A stretch of 64,000 nucleotides of DNA from Streptomyces tuirus (GCF_014701095.1 NZ_AP023439.1:3832001-3896000), one strand, 5' to 3'; positions 49,588 to 58,971 are shown, counted from the stretch's first letter. Program-made: numbers and translations. Notes: generated from the letters alone by a model not told the origin.

Positions 49588-50576
49588 GAGACCAGGGCTT
49601 CCCCACGACCGCCCCCGAAACGCCGCCGATAGGCCGACGGGCTGAGCCCCGTCGCCCGCTGCAGGCGCGCGCGCAGATTGGCGGCCGTCCCGAGCCCGCT
49701 CCGGGCCGCCACCACGTCCAGTCGCTCCTCGCCCCGCTCGATCAGCCGGCAGGCCAGCGCCACGCGCTCCCCGGTGAGCCACGCGAGCGGGGTCGTCCCG
49801 AGCTGGGCGCGGAAGCGGCGGTGCAGCGTGGCGGGGCTGACACGCGCGCGTGCGGCCAGCTCCGCCACCGTCAGCGGCTCGCCCAGCCGCTCCTGCGCCC
49901 ACGCCAGCAGCGGAGCCAGCGACTCGTCCCGGACCTCCGGCACCGGCCGCTCCACGAACTGCCGCTGCCCGCCGTCCCGGTGCGCGGCGAACACCAGCCG
50001 ACGTGAGACGTGATTGGCGATCTCCGCGCCGTGATCCCGTCGTACGACGTGCAGCCCCAGGTCCAGCGCGGAGGCGCTGCCGGACGCGGTCAGGATGTCG
50101 CCGTCGTCCACGAACAGCACGTCCGGCTCCAGCAGGACCTCCGGGAACCGCGCCCGGAAGGACTCCGCCCACATCCAGTGGCAGGCCGCCCGGCGTCCCT
50201 TCAGCAGCCCGGCCTCCGCGATCGTGAACGCGCCCGAGCAGAAGCCGACGAGCCGCGCACCACGCGCGTGTGCCCGGCGCACGAGGTCCAGGACGTGCGG
50301 CGCCCGGGGGGTGCCGGTGTCAGGCCGGTTCGGCACGATCAGGGTGTCCGCCTCCTCGGCGGCCTCAGGTCCGGCCACCCCGGTCAGGGTGAAGAAGCCG
50401 TCCCGCATCCGGGTGTGCGGTGCGACGGCGCACAGCCGGAAGTCGTACAGCTCCCGCCCCAGCTCGGGCCTGCGCAGCCCGAAGATCTCGATGGCGCAAC
50501 TCATCTCGAAGGGGTTCGAGTTCTCGTCCACCAGCAGGACGACCCGGTGAGGACGGTGCGAGGATCCTTGCGGCAT
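49584..50576 (-). CDS. GlxA/FtrA-type AraC-family regulator with DJ-1/PfpI domain
   Basis: A 330-residue regulator. Residues about 10-190 form a DJ-1/PfpI (class I amidotransferase-like) domain: VVLLVDENSNPFEMSCAIEI and the nucleophile-elbow region ARLVGFCSGAFTIAEAGLL, with Cys about 115, then a C-terminal double AraC-type HTH (LTVAELAARARVSPATLHRR, VAARSGLGTAANLRARLQRA, TGLSPSAYRRRF). The DJ-1 part is usually a sensor rather than an enzyme in this group. It is divergent from the cupin gene and co-transcribed with the LURP-one gene. Its ligand is unknown. Confidence 0.92.
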   Translation of the reverse strand: MPQGSSHRPHRVVLLVDENSNPFEMSCAIEIFGLRRPELGRELYDFRLCAVAPHTRMRDGFFTLTGVAGPEAAEEADTLIVPNRPDTGTPRAPHVLDLVRRAHARGARLVGFCSGAFTIAEAGLLKGRRAACHWMWAESFRARFPEVLLEPDVLFVDDGDILTASGSASALDLGLHVVRRDHGAEIANHVSRRLVFAAHRDGGQRQFVERPVPEVRDESLAPLLAWAQERLGEPLTVAELAARARVSPATLHRRFRAQLGTTPLAWLTGERVALACRLIERGEERLDVVAARSGLGTAANLRARLQRATGLSPSAYRRRFGGGRGEALVS

Positions 50577-50628
50577 GTGCGATTCCTAGCACTCGCGGAG
50601 GATGTACGGTACCCCGCAAGATCCCCTC

Positions 50629-51021
50629 ATGACCCAGGAACCCGTCTCCCTCGCCCACGCCCTGTCCTCCTTCTCCGAGCAGTGGAGCCCCCGAATCGTC
50701 ACCGCCGTCAACGACTACGACGTCCGGGTGGCCAAGGCCGAGGGCGAACACGTCTGGCACGTCCACGACCACACCGACGAGTTCTTCCTCGTCCTCGACG
50801 GCGAACTGCACATCGCCCTGCGCGAACAGGCCGGCGAACGCACGGTCGTGCTGCCGAGGGGCAGCGTCTTCACGGTCTCCCGCGGCACCGAGCACAAGCC
50901 GTACGCGCCCGTCCCGACGTCAATCCTGCTCTTCGAACCCATCGGCACCCTCACGGTCGGCGACCGCCACGACGACATCCCGGCTCATGTGGACGCCACG
51001 ACGGGACATGCGCTCACCTAG
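50629..51021 (+). CDS. Single-domain cupin protein
   Basis: A 130-residue beta-barrel cupin. The metal-binding motif 1 is GEHVWHVHDHTDEFFLVLDG (His, His and Glu ligands) and motif 2 is VFTVSRGTEHKPYAP with the last His. Size and sequence fit cytoplasmic mannose-6-phosphate-isomerase-like cupins of unknown role. The ATG at 50629 is preferred from conservation; an ATG at 50602 directly abuts GGAGG and would add nine residues. It is divergent from the GlxA-type regulator gene, which likely controls it. Confidence 0.87.
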   Translation: MTQEPVSLAHALSSFSEQWSPRIVTAVNDYDVRVAKAEGEHVWHVHDHTDEFFLVLDGELHIALREQAGERTVVLPRGSVFTVSRGTEHKPYAPVPTSILLFEPIGTLTVGDRHDDIPAHVDATTGHALT

Positions 51022-51142
51022 CGGTTATGCAAGTCCCTTACCTTCGGAGACTCTGGGTCACCAGAGCAGCCTGGAGGGGACTGCGGTTCGATCCGGCGAC
51101 GCGACTTCGGATCATGGGGCAGCGGTGTGATTGGCTGGGGTC

Positions 51143-52948
51143 ATGGCGAAACGCGCACGAGTCCGCGCCCCCGAGCTGACCGGCAAGGGCGGCTGGCTGA
51201 ACACGGGCGGGCAGCCCTACACCCTCGCCGACCTGCGGGGACGCATCGTCGTCCTGGATTTCTGGACGTTCTGCTGTATCAACTGCCTGCACGTCCTGGA
51301 CGAGTTGCGTGAGCTGGAGGAGAAGCACCGGGACACGGTCGTCGTCATCGGGGTGCACTCGCCGAAGTTCGTGCACGAGGCGGAGCATCAGGCCGTCGTC
51401 GACGCCGTGGAGCGGTACGGGGTGGAGCACCCGGTGCTGGACGACCCGGAGCTCGCGACGTGGAAGCAGTACGCCGTGCGGGCCTGGCCGACACTGGTCG
51501 TGATCGACCCCGAGGGGTACGTCGTCGCGCAGCACGCCGGTGAGGGGCATGTGCACGCCATCGAGCGGCTGGTCGGAGAGCTGGAGGCCGAGCACACGGC
51601 GAAGGGCACGCTGCGGCGGGGCGACGGGCCGTACGTGGCGCCCGAGCCGGAGCCCACGGTGCTGCGGTTCCCGGGCAAGGCCCTGTCGCTGCCGTCCGGG
51701 ACCTTCCTGGTGAGCGACACCACGCGGCATCAGCTGGTCGAACTCGCCGAGGACGGCGAGAGCGTGGTGCGCCGGGTCGGGTCGGGGGAGCGCGGCTTCA
51801 CGGACGGGACCGGTGATACCGCCGCCTTCAGCGAACCGCAGGGACTCGCCCTGCTGGACGACGGCTCCGTCGTCGTCGCCGACACCGTCAATCACGCCCT
51901 GCGGCGGCTGGACCTCGCCACCGGTGAGGTCACCACCCTCGCCGGCACGGGCCGGCAGTGGTGGCAGGGCTCGCCCACCTCGGGGCCGGCCCGCGAGGTC
52001 GACCTGTCCTCCCCCTGGGACGTCGCCTGGTGGCAGGGCAAGGTCTGGATCGCCATGGCCGGTGTCCACCAGCTGTGGGCGTACGACCCGCGGGACGGGA
52101 CGGTCGCGGTCACGGCCGGGACGACCAACGAAGGGCTCGTCGACGGGCCGGCCGGCGAGGCCTGGTTCGCGCAGCCGTCCGGGCTGGCCGCCACGCCCGA
52201 GCGGCTCTGGCTCGCCGACTCGGAGACGTCCGCGCTCCGCTGGGTCGAGCCGGACGGTTCCGTGCACACCGCCGTCGGCACCGGCCTGTTCGACTTCGGT
52301 CACCGCGACGGGGCCGCCGGACAGGCCCTGCTCCAGCATCCGCTGGGCGTCACGGCCCTGCCGGACGGTTCGGTCGCGGTCAGCGACACCTACAACCACG
52401 CCCTGCGGCGCTACGACCCGGCGACCGGAGAGGTGACGACCCTCGCCACGGACCTGCGCGAGCCCAGCGACGCGGTGCTCGCCGGCGACGACATCGTGGT
52501 CGTCGAGTCGGCCCGCCACCGTCTGACGCGGCTGCGGCTGCCGGACGAGGCGGTGAAGGTCACCGAGGTCGCCCACCGCACCCGGCGGGAAGCGACCGAA
52601 GTCGCGCCCGGACGGCTCGAGTTGGACGTCATCTTCCAGGCCCCGGCAGGTCAGAAGCTGGACGCCCGGTACGGCCCCTCCACCCGTCTGCTCGTCTCCT
52701 CCACCCCGCCGGAGCTGCTGCGCGGGGGCGAGGGCGCGGGGACGGACCTGTCCCGCGCCCTCGAACTCGACCCTGCCGTACCGGAGGGTGTGCTGCATGT
52801 GTCCGCGATGGCCGCCTCCTGCGACGACGACCCGGACAACGCGTACCCGGCCTGCCATGTCCATCAGCAGGACTGGGGTGTGCCCGTCCGTCTCACCGAT
52901 GCGGGGACGGACCGGCTTTCGCTGGTGCTGGCCGGGATGGACGCCTGA
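51143..52948 (+). CDS. Thioredoxin-like/NHL-repeat fusion protein (NHLRC2-like)
   Basis: A 601-residue two-part protein. Residues about 1-150 form a thioredoxin/AhpC-TSA-like domain (RGRIVVLDFWTFCCINCLHV, then WPTLVVIDPEGYVVAQ): the active site is CxxC within Cys-Cys-Ile-Asn-Cys. Residues about 180-480 form an NHL six-bladed propeller with repeats such as FSEPQGLALLDDGSVVVADT, LQHPLGVTALPDGSVAVSDT and NHALRRLDLATGEVTTLAGT. The C-terminal 110 residues resemble a small beta domain ending VRLTDAGTDRLSLVLAGMDA. It has no signal peptide, so it is cytoplasmic. The architecture is that of human NHLRC2; its reaction is unknown. It stands alone, between the cupin and DUF6458 genes. Confidence 0.88.
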   Translation: MAKRARVRAPELTGKGGWLNTGGQPYTLADLRGRIVVLDFWTFCCINCLHVLDELRELEEKHRDTVVVIGVHSPKFVHEAEHQAVVDAVERYGVEHPVLDDPELATWKQYAVRAWPTLVVIDPEGYVVAQHAGEGHVHAIERLVGELEAEHTAKGTLRRGDGPYVAPEPEPTVLRFPGKALSLPSGTFLVSDTTRHQLVELAEDGESVVRRVGSGERGFTDGTGDTAAFSEPQGLALLDDGSVVVADTVNHALRRLDLATGEVTTLAGTGRQWWQGSPTSGPAREVDLSSPWDVAWWQGKVWIAMAGVHQLWAYDPRDGTVAVTAGTTNEGLVDGPAGEAWFAQPSGLAATPERLWLADSETSALRWVEPDGSVHTAVGTGLFDFGHRDGAAGQALLQHPLGVTALPDGSVAVSDTYNHALRRYDPATGEVTTLATDLREPSDAVLAGDDIVVVESARHRLTRLRLPDEAVKVTEVAHRTRREATEVAPGRLELDVIFQAPAGQKLDARYGPSTRLLVSSTPPELLRGGEGAGTDLSRALELDPAVPEGVLHVSAMAASCDDDPDNAYPACHVHQQDWGVPVRLTDAGTDRLSLVLAGMDA

Positions 52949-52960
52949 GAGCTCCGGACG

Positions 52961-53215
52961 TCACACCCCGTATCCGTCGCTGTAGCCGTCACGGCGGGGG
53001 TGGACCGCCGGGTCCTCGACGACACCGGGCGTCGTCGGGGGCACCACCACGCGCCGGCGCCTGGCGATGCTGCTGAACGTGGTGACGCCGATCAGTCCGA
53101 CGATCATCAGGATGATGCCGACGAGGTCGAGATTGACCCCCTGCATGTCCCAGTCGGTCGCGAACGTGAGGATGGCTCCCACGGCGATGAGGATGATGCA
53201 TCCGCCGAGGCCCAT
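52961..53215 (-). CDS. DUF6458 small membrane protein
   Basis: An 84-residue protein with two membrane helices (GGCIILIAVGAILTFATDWD and LDLVGIILMIVGLIGVTTFS) joined by a short DMQGVN loop, then a basic, proline-containing cytoplasmic tail (RRRRVVVPPTTPG). The layout is the typical DUF6458 form that is widespread in actinobacteria and without known function. The ATG at 53215 places the first helix directly at the N-terminus. It converges on the thioredoxin-NHL gene. Confidence 0.88.
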   Translation of the reverse strand: MGLGGCIILIAVGAILTFATDWDMQGVNLDLVGIILMIVGLIGVTTFSSIARRRRVVVPPTTPGVVEDPAVHPRRDGYSDGYGV

Positions 53216-53303
53216 GTGTGTCGCCTCCCTGTACGGTCCGGTCGTTCCGGTCCCGGAACACCGGGTACCCCCGAGGCGAACACCCATGCGGTGACGGCTC
53301 GTT

Positions 53304-54653
53304 CTACCTCTCCAGGAACGCGGTCAGGGCGCCCGCGAGGAGGAACGGGTCGTCGGCGCCGCACAGTTCGCGCACGCTGTGCATCGACAGGATGGCCACG
53401 CCGATGTCGACGGTCTTGATGCCGTGCCGCGCGGCGGTGATCGGGCCGATCGTGGTGCCGCAGGGCATGGAGTTGTTGGAGACGAACGACTGGAAGGGCA
53501 CGCCGGCCGCCTCGCAGGCCGCCGTGAACTCCGCCCGGCCCGAACCGTCCGTGGCGTAGCGGTTGTTGACGTTGACCTTGAGGATCGGGCCGCCGTTGAC
53601 GCGCGGGTGGTGCGTCGGGTCGTGCCGCTCCGCGTAGTTGGGGTGGACCGCGTGGCCCGTGTCGGAGGACAGACAGACCGTGCCGGCGAAGGCGCGGGCG
53701 CGATCCTCGTAGGAGCCGCCGCGGGCGTAGACCGAGCGTTCCAGCACGGTGCCGAGGAGCGGCCCGTCCGCGCCGGTGTCCGACTGGGAGCCGTTCTCCT
53801 CGTGGTCGAAGGCGGCCAGGACCGGGATGGAGGCCGGCTGTGACGAGGAGGAGGCGACGGCCACGAGGGCGGCGGTGCCGGCGTGCACCGACAGCAGGTT
53901 GTCCATGCGCGGCCCGGCCAGCAGCTCGTGGTCGCGGCCCAGGTAGGCGGGCGGTTCCACGGAGTGCGTCATCAGGTCCCAGCCGGTGACCTCGCCCGCG
54001 GGGATGCCGGTCGTCTCCTCCAGGAAGGCGATCAGGTCGCCGTCGCGGACGTCGCGGCCGAGGCCCCAGACCGGCTGCATGTGCCGCTGCTTGTCGAGCT
54101 TGAGGCCGTCGGCCGTCACCGAGCGGTCCAGGTGGATGGCGAGCTGCGGGACGCGCAGCAGCGGCCGGTCCACGTTGACCAGGCGCGTCGAGCCGTCGCG
54201 CAGCGTCAGCCGGCCCGCGAGGCCGAGATCGCGGTCCAGCCAGGAGTTGAGCAGTGGTCCGCCGTAGATTTCCACGGCCACCTGGCGCCAGCCGTGCGCC
54301 CCGGTGTCGGGGAGCGGCTTGACGCGCAGGTTGGGGGAGTCGGTGTGGGCGCCGACGATCCGGAACGGAGTGTGGGGCGCGGCGCCCTCCGGCACGTACC
54401 AGGCGACGATCGCGCCGCCGCGCAGCACGTACTTGCCGCCGCTCGTCCCGTCCCACGCGTCCGTCTCGGCGACCTGCCTGAAGCCGGCCTTCTCCAGTCG
54501 CTCGGCGGCTGTGGCCACGGCGTGGTACGGCGTGGGGCTCGCCGCCAGGAAGGTCATGAGGTCGTCGGTGTGGCCGCGGTCGAACGTAAGGGGTGCGCGC
54601 GAAGCGCCCGCTGCAGGGGCGGCGGTGGGAGACGGGCGGGCTGGTTGGGTCAT
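53304..54653 (-). CDS. M18 family aminopeptidase
   Basis: A 449-residue dinuclear-zinc aminopeptidase of the aspartyl aminopeptidase (DNPEP/ApeB) type. Metal and catalytic residues lie in VGAHTDSPNLRVKP (His, Asp), GPRMDNLLSVHAG (Asp bridging), FDHEENGSQSDTGADG (catalytic Glu and metal Glu), SSDTGHAVHPNYAERHDP (Asp/His) and ILSMHSVRELCG (final His). It removes acidic N-terminal residues from peptides and forms dodecameric tetrahedra in related species. The 28-residue Ala/Pro-rich N-terminus is non-conserved, so a later start (for example the Met of the DDLMTFL segment) is possible. It is monocistronic. Confidence 0.9.
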   Translation of the reverse strand: MTQPARPSPTAAPAAGASRAPLTFDRGHTDDLMTFLAASPTPYHAVATAAERLEKAGFRQVAETDAWDGTSGGKYVLRGGAIVAWYVPEGAAPHTPFRIVGAHTDSPNLRVKPLPDTGAHGWRQVAVEIYGGPLLNSWLDRDLGLAGRLTLRDGSTRLVNVDRPLLRVPQLAIHLDRSVTADGLKLDKQRHMQPVWGLGRDVRDGDLIAFLEETTGIPAGEVTGWDLMTHSVEPPAYLGRDHELLAGPRMDNLLSVHAGTAALVAVASSSSQPASIPVLAAFDHEENGSQSDTGADGPLLGTVLERSVYARGGSYEDRARAFAGTVCLSSDTGHAVHPNYAERHDPTHHPRVNGGPILKVNVNNRYATDGSGRAEFTAACEAAGVPFQSFVSNNSMPCGTTIGPITAARHGIKTVDIGVAILSMHSVRELCGADDPFLLAGALTAFLER

Positions 54654-54673
54654 GGGTTCACTCTAACGACGGG

Positions 54674-54710
54674 CGAGGGCCCGTTCCCGGCGTAGGGGAA
54701 CAGGCCCTCG
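54674..54710. terminator. Hairpin terminator between the M18 peptidase gene and fadE
   Basis: CGAGGGCC-C-GTTCCC pairs with GGGAAC-A-GGCCCTCG (8+6 bp with one mismatch, short loop). It lies 20 bp downstream of the acyl-CoA dehydrogenase stop on the minus strand and just upstream of the peptidase start, so it ends the dehydrogenase transcript. Confidence 0.82.
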
Positions 54711-54729
54711 AACAGAGGACGTGAGGGGT

Positions 54730-56556
54730 CTAGAACGCGGCCTCGTCCAGCTCCATCAGGTCCAGCTCGACACCCTCGGCGACCTTGCGGGCCAGGGTGA
54801 CGCCCGGCAGGACGCTGGCGGCGAAGAACTTCGCGGCGGCGATCTTGCCGGTGTAGAAGGCCTTGTCCTTCGCGGAGGCCGTCTCGAGCTTCTCGGCGGC
54901 GATGGCGGCGCCCTTGAGCAGCAGGTAGCCGACGACGACGTCTCCGGAGGCCATCAGCAGGCGGGTGGTGTTGAGGCCCACCTTGTAGATGTTCTTGACG
55001 TCCTGCTCGGTGGCGGCCAGGTCGGTGAGCATCAGGCCGACGATGGCCTCCAGCTCGACCGCGGCCTTGGCGAGGTGCTCGCGGGCACCGGCCAGCTCCT
55101 CGCCGCCCTCACCGAGCGCCAGGAACTTCTTGATGTCCTCGGCGAGGGAGTTCAGCGCGGCGCCCTGGTTGCGGACGATCTTCCGGAAGAAGAAGTCCTG
55201 GCCCTGGATCGCGGTGGTGCCCTCGTAGAGGGTGTCGATCTTGGAGTCCCGGATGTACTGCTCGATCGGGTACTCCTGGAGGAAGCCGGAGCCGCCGAAG
55301 GTCTGGAGCGACTGGGCGAGCTGCTCGTAGCCCTTCTCGGAGCCGTAGCCCTTGACGATGGGCAGGAGCAGGTCGTTCAGGGCCTCCAGGGCGGAGGTGT
55401 CCTCGCCCGCGGCCTCCTTGATCTGGATCTCGTCCTGCACGGAGGCCGTGTGGAGCACGAGGGCGCGCATGCCCTCCGCGTAGGCCTTCTGCGTCATGAG
55501 CGAGCGGCGCACGTCGGGGTGGTGGGTGATGGTGACCTTGGGCGCGGTCTTGTCCATGAAGTTCGCCAGGTCGGGGCCCTGGACGCGCTCCTTGGCGTAC
55601 TCCAGTGCGTTCAGGTAGCCCGTCGACAGCGTGGAGATGGCCTTCGTGCCGACCATCATGCGGGCGAACTCGATGATGCGGAACATCTGGCGGATGCCGT
55701 CGTGCTTGTCGCCGATCAGCCAGCCCTTGGCGGGGTGCTGGTCGCCGAAGGTCATCTCGCAGGTGTTGGAGGCCTTCAGGCCCATCTTGTGCTCGACGTT
55801 GGTGGCGTAGACGCCGTTGCGCTCGCCCAGCTCGCCGGTCTCGAAGTCGAAGAGGTACTTCGGGACGAGGAAGAGGGACAGGCCCTTGGTGCCGGGGCCG
55901 GCGCCCTCGGGGCGGGCCAGCACGTAGTGGAGGATGTTCTCCGACATGTCGTGCTCACCGGAGGTGATGAAGCGCTTCACGCCCTCGATGTGCCAGGAGC
56001 CGTCCTCCTGCTGCACGGCCTTGGTGCGGCCGGCGCCCACGTCGGAGCCCGCGTCGGGCTCGGTGAGGACCATCGTGGAGCCCCACTGCTTCTCCGTGGC
56101 GACCTTGGCGATGTGCTTCTGGACCTCGTTGCCCTCCTCGAAGAGGATGCCGGCGAACGCCGGGCCCGAGGAGTACATCCACACGGCCGGGTTGGCGCCC
56201 AGGATCAGCTCGGCGTAGGCCCAGATCAGGGAGCGGGGCGAGGTCGTGCCGCCGATCTCCTCGGGGAGGCCGAGCCGCCAGTACTCGGAGTCCATGAAGG
56301 CCTGGTAGCTCTTCTTGAAGGACGCGGGGACCGGCGCGGTGTTGGTCTCCGGGTCGAAGACCGGCGGGTTGCGGTCGGCGTCGATGAAGGACTCCGCGAG
56401 CTCGTTCTCCGAGAGGCGGGTCAGCTCCTCCAGGATGCTCTTCGCGGTCTCGACGTCCATCTCCCCGAACGGACCGGTGCCGTACACCTTGTCGCGCCCG
56501 AGTACCTCGAAGAGGTTGAACTCGATGTCGCGGAGATTCGACTTGTAGTGCCCCAT
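54730..56556 (-). CDS. fadE: Long-form acyl-CoA dehydrogenase (FadE, ~600 aa)
   Basis: A 608-residue acyl-CoA dehydrogenase of the enlarged type. It has an extra N-terminal segment (residues 1-80, [20 protein letters not shown]), the FAD-binding middle domain with [20 protein letters not shown] (about 155-174) and [20 protein letters not shown], the dehydrogenase core with [20 protein letters not shown] and the catalytic glutamate in [13 protein letters not shown], and an added C-terminal helical domain. It introduces the trans-2 double bond into saturated acyl-CoA in beta-oxidation. It is monocistronic, preceded by its own promoter region and followed by a hairpin. GC at third positions and strong Lys use for AAG indicate high expression. 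Confidence 0.93.
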   Translation of the reverse strand: MGHYKSNLRDIEFNLFEVLGRDKVYGTGPFGEMDVETAKSILEELTRLSENELAESFIDADRNPPVFDPETNTAPVPASFKKSYQAFMDSEYWRLGLPEEIGGTTSPRSLIWAYAELILGANPAVWMYSSGPAFAGILFEEGNEVQKHIAKVATEKQWGSTMVLTEPDAGSDVGAGRTKAVQQEDGSWHIEGVKRFITSGEHDMSENILHYVLARPEGAGPGTKGLSLFLVPKYLFDFETGELGERNGVYATNVEHKMGLKASNTCEMTFGDQHPAKGWLIGDKHDGIRQMFRIIEFARMMVGTKAISTLSTGYLNALEYAKERVQGPDLANFMDKTAPKVTITHHPDVRRSLMTQKAYAEGMRALVLHTASVQDEIQIKEAAGEDTSALEALNDLLLPIVKGYGSEKGYEQLAQSLQTFGGSGFLQEYPIEQYIRDSKIDTLYEGTTAIQGQDFFFRKIVRNQGAALNSLAEDIKKFLALGEGGEELAGAREHLAKAAVELEAIVGLMLTDLAATEQDVKNIYKVGLNTTRLLMASGDVVVGYLLLKGAAIAAEKLETASAKDKAFYTGKIAAAKFFAASVLPGVTLARKVAEGVELDLMELDEAAF

Positions 56557-56691
56557 GGCGACAGGCTCCCGGCTCCGTAGAGAGATCGGCGAGGCACTGG
56601 ATCCTCGCGCTAGTTCACGTACCAACAAGTAGCTACGATGATGCTACCCGTCGGTAATAAGACGCAACCCCGATCCTTCATCTGTGACAGG

Positions 56692-57504
56692 TCACACCGG
56701 AACGGTCAGTGTTGCGCTGTAGCCGGCCCCCGTACTCCCCTCCATCGCGGCCAGTTGACGGTCGTGGCCGTCACGGAAGATCCCGTCGTCCTCCAGCGAG
56801 AGGCCGCTCAGGTTCCGCACGCTCGCGCCGTAGCCGTCCGTGGCGTAGACGGTGTCGCAGACCTCCTTGGGGAAGGCGAGCTGCGAGGTGTTCGTGATCG
56901 ACGTGGCCGCGGTGGCGTCGGCCAGGCTGCCGTACACCTCGAAGTGGACGTGCGGCCAGCGGCCCGGGTAGCAGCCGGGGAAGACACTGCGGAAGGTGAC
57001 CCGTCCCTCGCCGTCCGTCTCCTGCACGCCCCGCAGATAGTTCTCGCCGGTGACGCCCTCGGAGTAGAGGGAGTAGGCGCCCTCCCGGTCGCACTGCCAG
57101 AGGTAGACGGCGGCGCCCCGCTTCGGCATCCCGCAGCCGGAGGCCGCGTCCACCACCGTGAGCGTGATCGTCAGGGGGACGCCGTCGGCCGTGCCGCCCG
57201 CGGAGTCGCCGAAGCTGCGGGTGATGTCGCTGCGCACGACCCCGCTCTCCTTGAGGACGTTCACCCCGTTCGAGCCGTCACCGGGGAAGGGGCCGGCCGT
57301 CTCCTCGGGGATCTCCGCGCACCCCGCGGACGAGGAGGAGGGGGCTGGGGCCGCCGGGGTCTTCCCCTCCGGTGCGCAGCCCACCAGCGGGACCAGGCCC
57401 GCGCCCGCCATCAGCCGGATCATCCGCCGGCGGGCGAGGACGGGCAGGTCGTGGGCGAGGCCTCCGTCGTGCTCGGGCGGGCCCTGGTCATGGCGTCCGT
57501 TCAT
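56692..57504 (-). CDS. Exported intradiol ring-cleavage dioxygenase (lipoprotein)
   Basis: A 270-residue protein with an N-terminal export signal. The RRRMIRLMAG segment looks like a Tat motif and VPLVGC supplies a lipobox with Cys43, so it is likely a Tat-exported lipoprotein. The mature part carries the protocatechuate/hydroxyquinol dioxygenase beta-sandwich: VYLWQCDREGAYSLYSEG with a Tyr ligand, and FPGCYPGRWPHVHFEVYG, which holds the second Tyr and the two His ligands of Fe(III). Such enzymes cleave catechols between the hydroxyls; extracellular members act on lignin-derived or plant phenolics. It starts at ATG 57504. Divergent SseB gene, 121 bp away. Confidence 0.88.
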   Translation of the reverse strand: MNGRHDQGPPEHDGGLAHDLPVLARRRMIRLMAGAGLVPLVGCAPEGKTPAAPAPSSSSAGCAEIPEETAGPFPGDGSNGVNVLKESGVVRSDITRSFGDSAGGTADGVPLTITLTVVDAASGCGMPKRGAAVYLWQCDREGAYSLYSEGVTGENYLRGVQETDGEGRVTFRSVFPGCYPGRWPHVHFEVYGSLADATAATSITNTSQLAFPKEVCDTVYATDGYGASVRNLSGLSLEDDGIFRDGHDRQLAAMEGSTGAGYSATLTVPV

Positions 57505-57625
57505 GACACGACGCTACGAGCCGCCGCCCCGGCGATCCACCGAGCGGCGCTGTCGACTCGCTGTCGGTTTGCCGGGACCGGCGTACCGGCCCACCGGCCC
57601 CCGCGCGCTCGGTACGCTTGCGCCC

Positions 57626-58093
57626 ATGTACGGCTACGACCAGACAGCGGGCCCGCAAGGGCAGTACGCCCCTCCGCAGCAGCCGATGTCCGGCGGGTAC
57701 GGGCAGCAGCCGCCGCTGTACCCCGAGCCGTCCCCGCCCTCCCTCACGGACGCGGTGCGCGCCTTCACCACCGGGCAGATGGCCGCCGAGGACTTCCAGC
57801 AGGCCTTCGCGACGTCGAAGGTCTACTGCCCGCGCGGCGACAACCCCGGTTTCCTGGCCCTGCACAACACCCAGCAGCCCGTGATCCCGATGTTCAGCAC
57901 GCTCAAGGAGCTGCGCCGGTACGCGGGCAAGGAGTCCAAGTACTTCGTGATCACCGGCGCCGAGGTGCTGGACCTGCTGCCGACCGGCTACGGCTTCGTC
58001 CTCGACATGGAGGGCGAGCACCGCATGGTGTTCGACGCGAAGGCCGTGGAGCAGATGGTCGAGTTCGCGATGCGCCGGATGTACGGCGGCTGA
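57626..58093 (+). CDS. SseB-family protein
   Basis: A 155-residue protein. A Gly/Gln/Pro/Tyr-rich N-terminal 40 residues (MYGYDQTAGPQGQYAPPQQP) precedes an SseB-like domain: FATSKVYCPRGDNPGFLALH, PVIPMFSTLKELRRYAGKES, KYFVITGAEVLDLLPTGYGF. The domain is found in enhanced-serine-sensitivity protein SseB and in type III secretion chaperone-adjacent proteins; in actinobacteria its role is unknown. The ATG at 57626 fits, with a possible leaderless promoter upstream (CGCTTGCGCC). The gene end is part of a 33-bp repeat shared with the next gap. Confidence 0.85.
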   Translation: MYGYDQTAGPQGQYAPPQQPMSGGYGQQPPLYPEPSPPSLTDAVRAFTTGQMAAEDFQQAFATSKVYCPRGDNPGFLALHNTQQPVIPMFSTLKELRRYAGKESKYFVITGAEVLDLLPTGYGFVLDMEGEHRMVFDAKAVEQMVEFAMRRMYGG

Positions 58094-58101
58094 GCCCACC
58101 C

Positions 58102-58180
58102 CGTAGTCACTTCGTATGGAGGCTGGGGCCGGCCCGTAGTCATTTCGTACGGCGGCTGGGGCCGGCCCGAAGTCACTTCG
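58102..58180. repeat. 33-bp repeats spanning the TetR gene stop codon
   Basis: Units beginning CGTAGTCACTTCGTATGG and ending GGCTGGGGCCGGCC occur at 58102-58134 and 58135-58167; a third start (CGAAGTCACTTCGG) at 58168 contains the TetR stop codon (TCA at 58173-58175). The end of the SseB gene (GTACGGCGGCTGAGCCCACC) also resembles the repeat. The gap between two convergent genes is thus made of copies of their own ends. Confidence 0.85.
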
Positions 58181-58904
58181 GCAGGCGCAGCGCCAGGCCG
58201 TCCAGGACGACGTCCAGGCCGTAGGCGAACTTGTCGTCGCGCAGCTTCGCGGGGTCGGAGGCCTGCGCGGACGTCTCCGGCCCGGCGGCGGCCAGATGGT
58301 CGTAGCCGGCCGAGGCCTGCTGGGCCGCGGGCAGCAGCCGGGCGACGAACTCCGACTCGCTCTCGCCGGAGCGGGCGACCGTGGTGAGCCAAGCGGCCTC
58401 GGTCGTGCTCATGCCGATGACGTACGAGAAGACGGCGTCGATCGCCCGGCTCGGCTCCGGGAATCCCGCGGCGGTGAACAGGGCCGCGAGCCGTTCCGAG
58501 AAGTTCATGTAGTTCGGCCCGAGGTAGGCGAGACCGGCCTGCCCCAGGACCAGGGTCAGCCAGGGGTGCCGCAGCGCCGTCGTGCGGAAGGACCCGGCCG
58601 CCTCGGTGACCGCCGCGCGCCAGTCGGGGCCGCCGGCCTGCGGGACGTGGATCTCGGCGGCGACCTCGTCCACCGCCAGCTCCATCAGCTCGTCCTTCGT
58701 CGCCACGTGCCGGTAGAGCGAGGTCGCGCCGGCGTTCAGCCGGGCACCGAGCTTGCGCATGCTGAGCGCCTCGATCCCCTCGGCGTCGAGCATGGCGATC
58801 GCCTCGCGGACGATCGCGTCCCGGCTGAGCGCGGGCTGGTCGGTCCGGCGCTGCTCGCGGGTCCATACGGACGGGATGGGGTTCTTGTCCTTCGTCCTGC
58901 TCAT
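58173..58904 (-). CDS. TetR-family regulator (TetR_C, ActR/tetracycline-repressor type)
   Basis: A 243-residue regulator. The HTH begins late (residues about 28-70, LSRDAIVREAIAMLDAEGIE, then SMRKLGARLNAGATSLYRHV). The C-terminal domain is TetR_C class 1-like (ALRHPWLTLVLGQAGLAYLG, AVFSYVIGMSTTEAAWLTTV), as in regulators that sense drugs and repress a divergent exporter. It starts at the ATG at 58904 after GGAGG. It is divergent from a DHA2 exporter; a perfect inverted repeat lies between them (58972-59007). The pair is a typical drug-resistance or metabolite-export module. Confidence 0.92.
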   Translation of the reverse strand: MSRTKDKNPIPSVWTREQRRTDQPALSRDAIVREAIAMLDAEGIEALSMRKLGARLNAGATSLYRHVATKDELMELAVDEVAAEIHVPQAGGPDWRAAVTEAAGSFRTTALRHPWLTLVLGQAGLAYLGPNYMNFSERLAALFTAAGFPEPSRAIDAVFSYVIGMSTTEAAWLTTVARSGESESEFVARLLPAAQQASAGYDHLAAAGPETSAQASDPAKLRDDKFAYGLDVVLDGLALRLPK

Positions 58905-58971
58905 CGGGGTTCCTCCTGCCGGACCTCTGCCTGCGAACAGCGTGCGCAACCAGCGTACAGAACTCAAGGAT

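Noticed and set aside
51076..51100. tRNA-like T-loop (GGTTCGATCC) upstream of the thioredoxin-NHL gene
   Set aside because: No matching acceptor, D or anticodon stems can be built around it.
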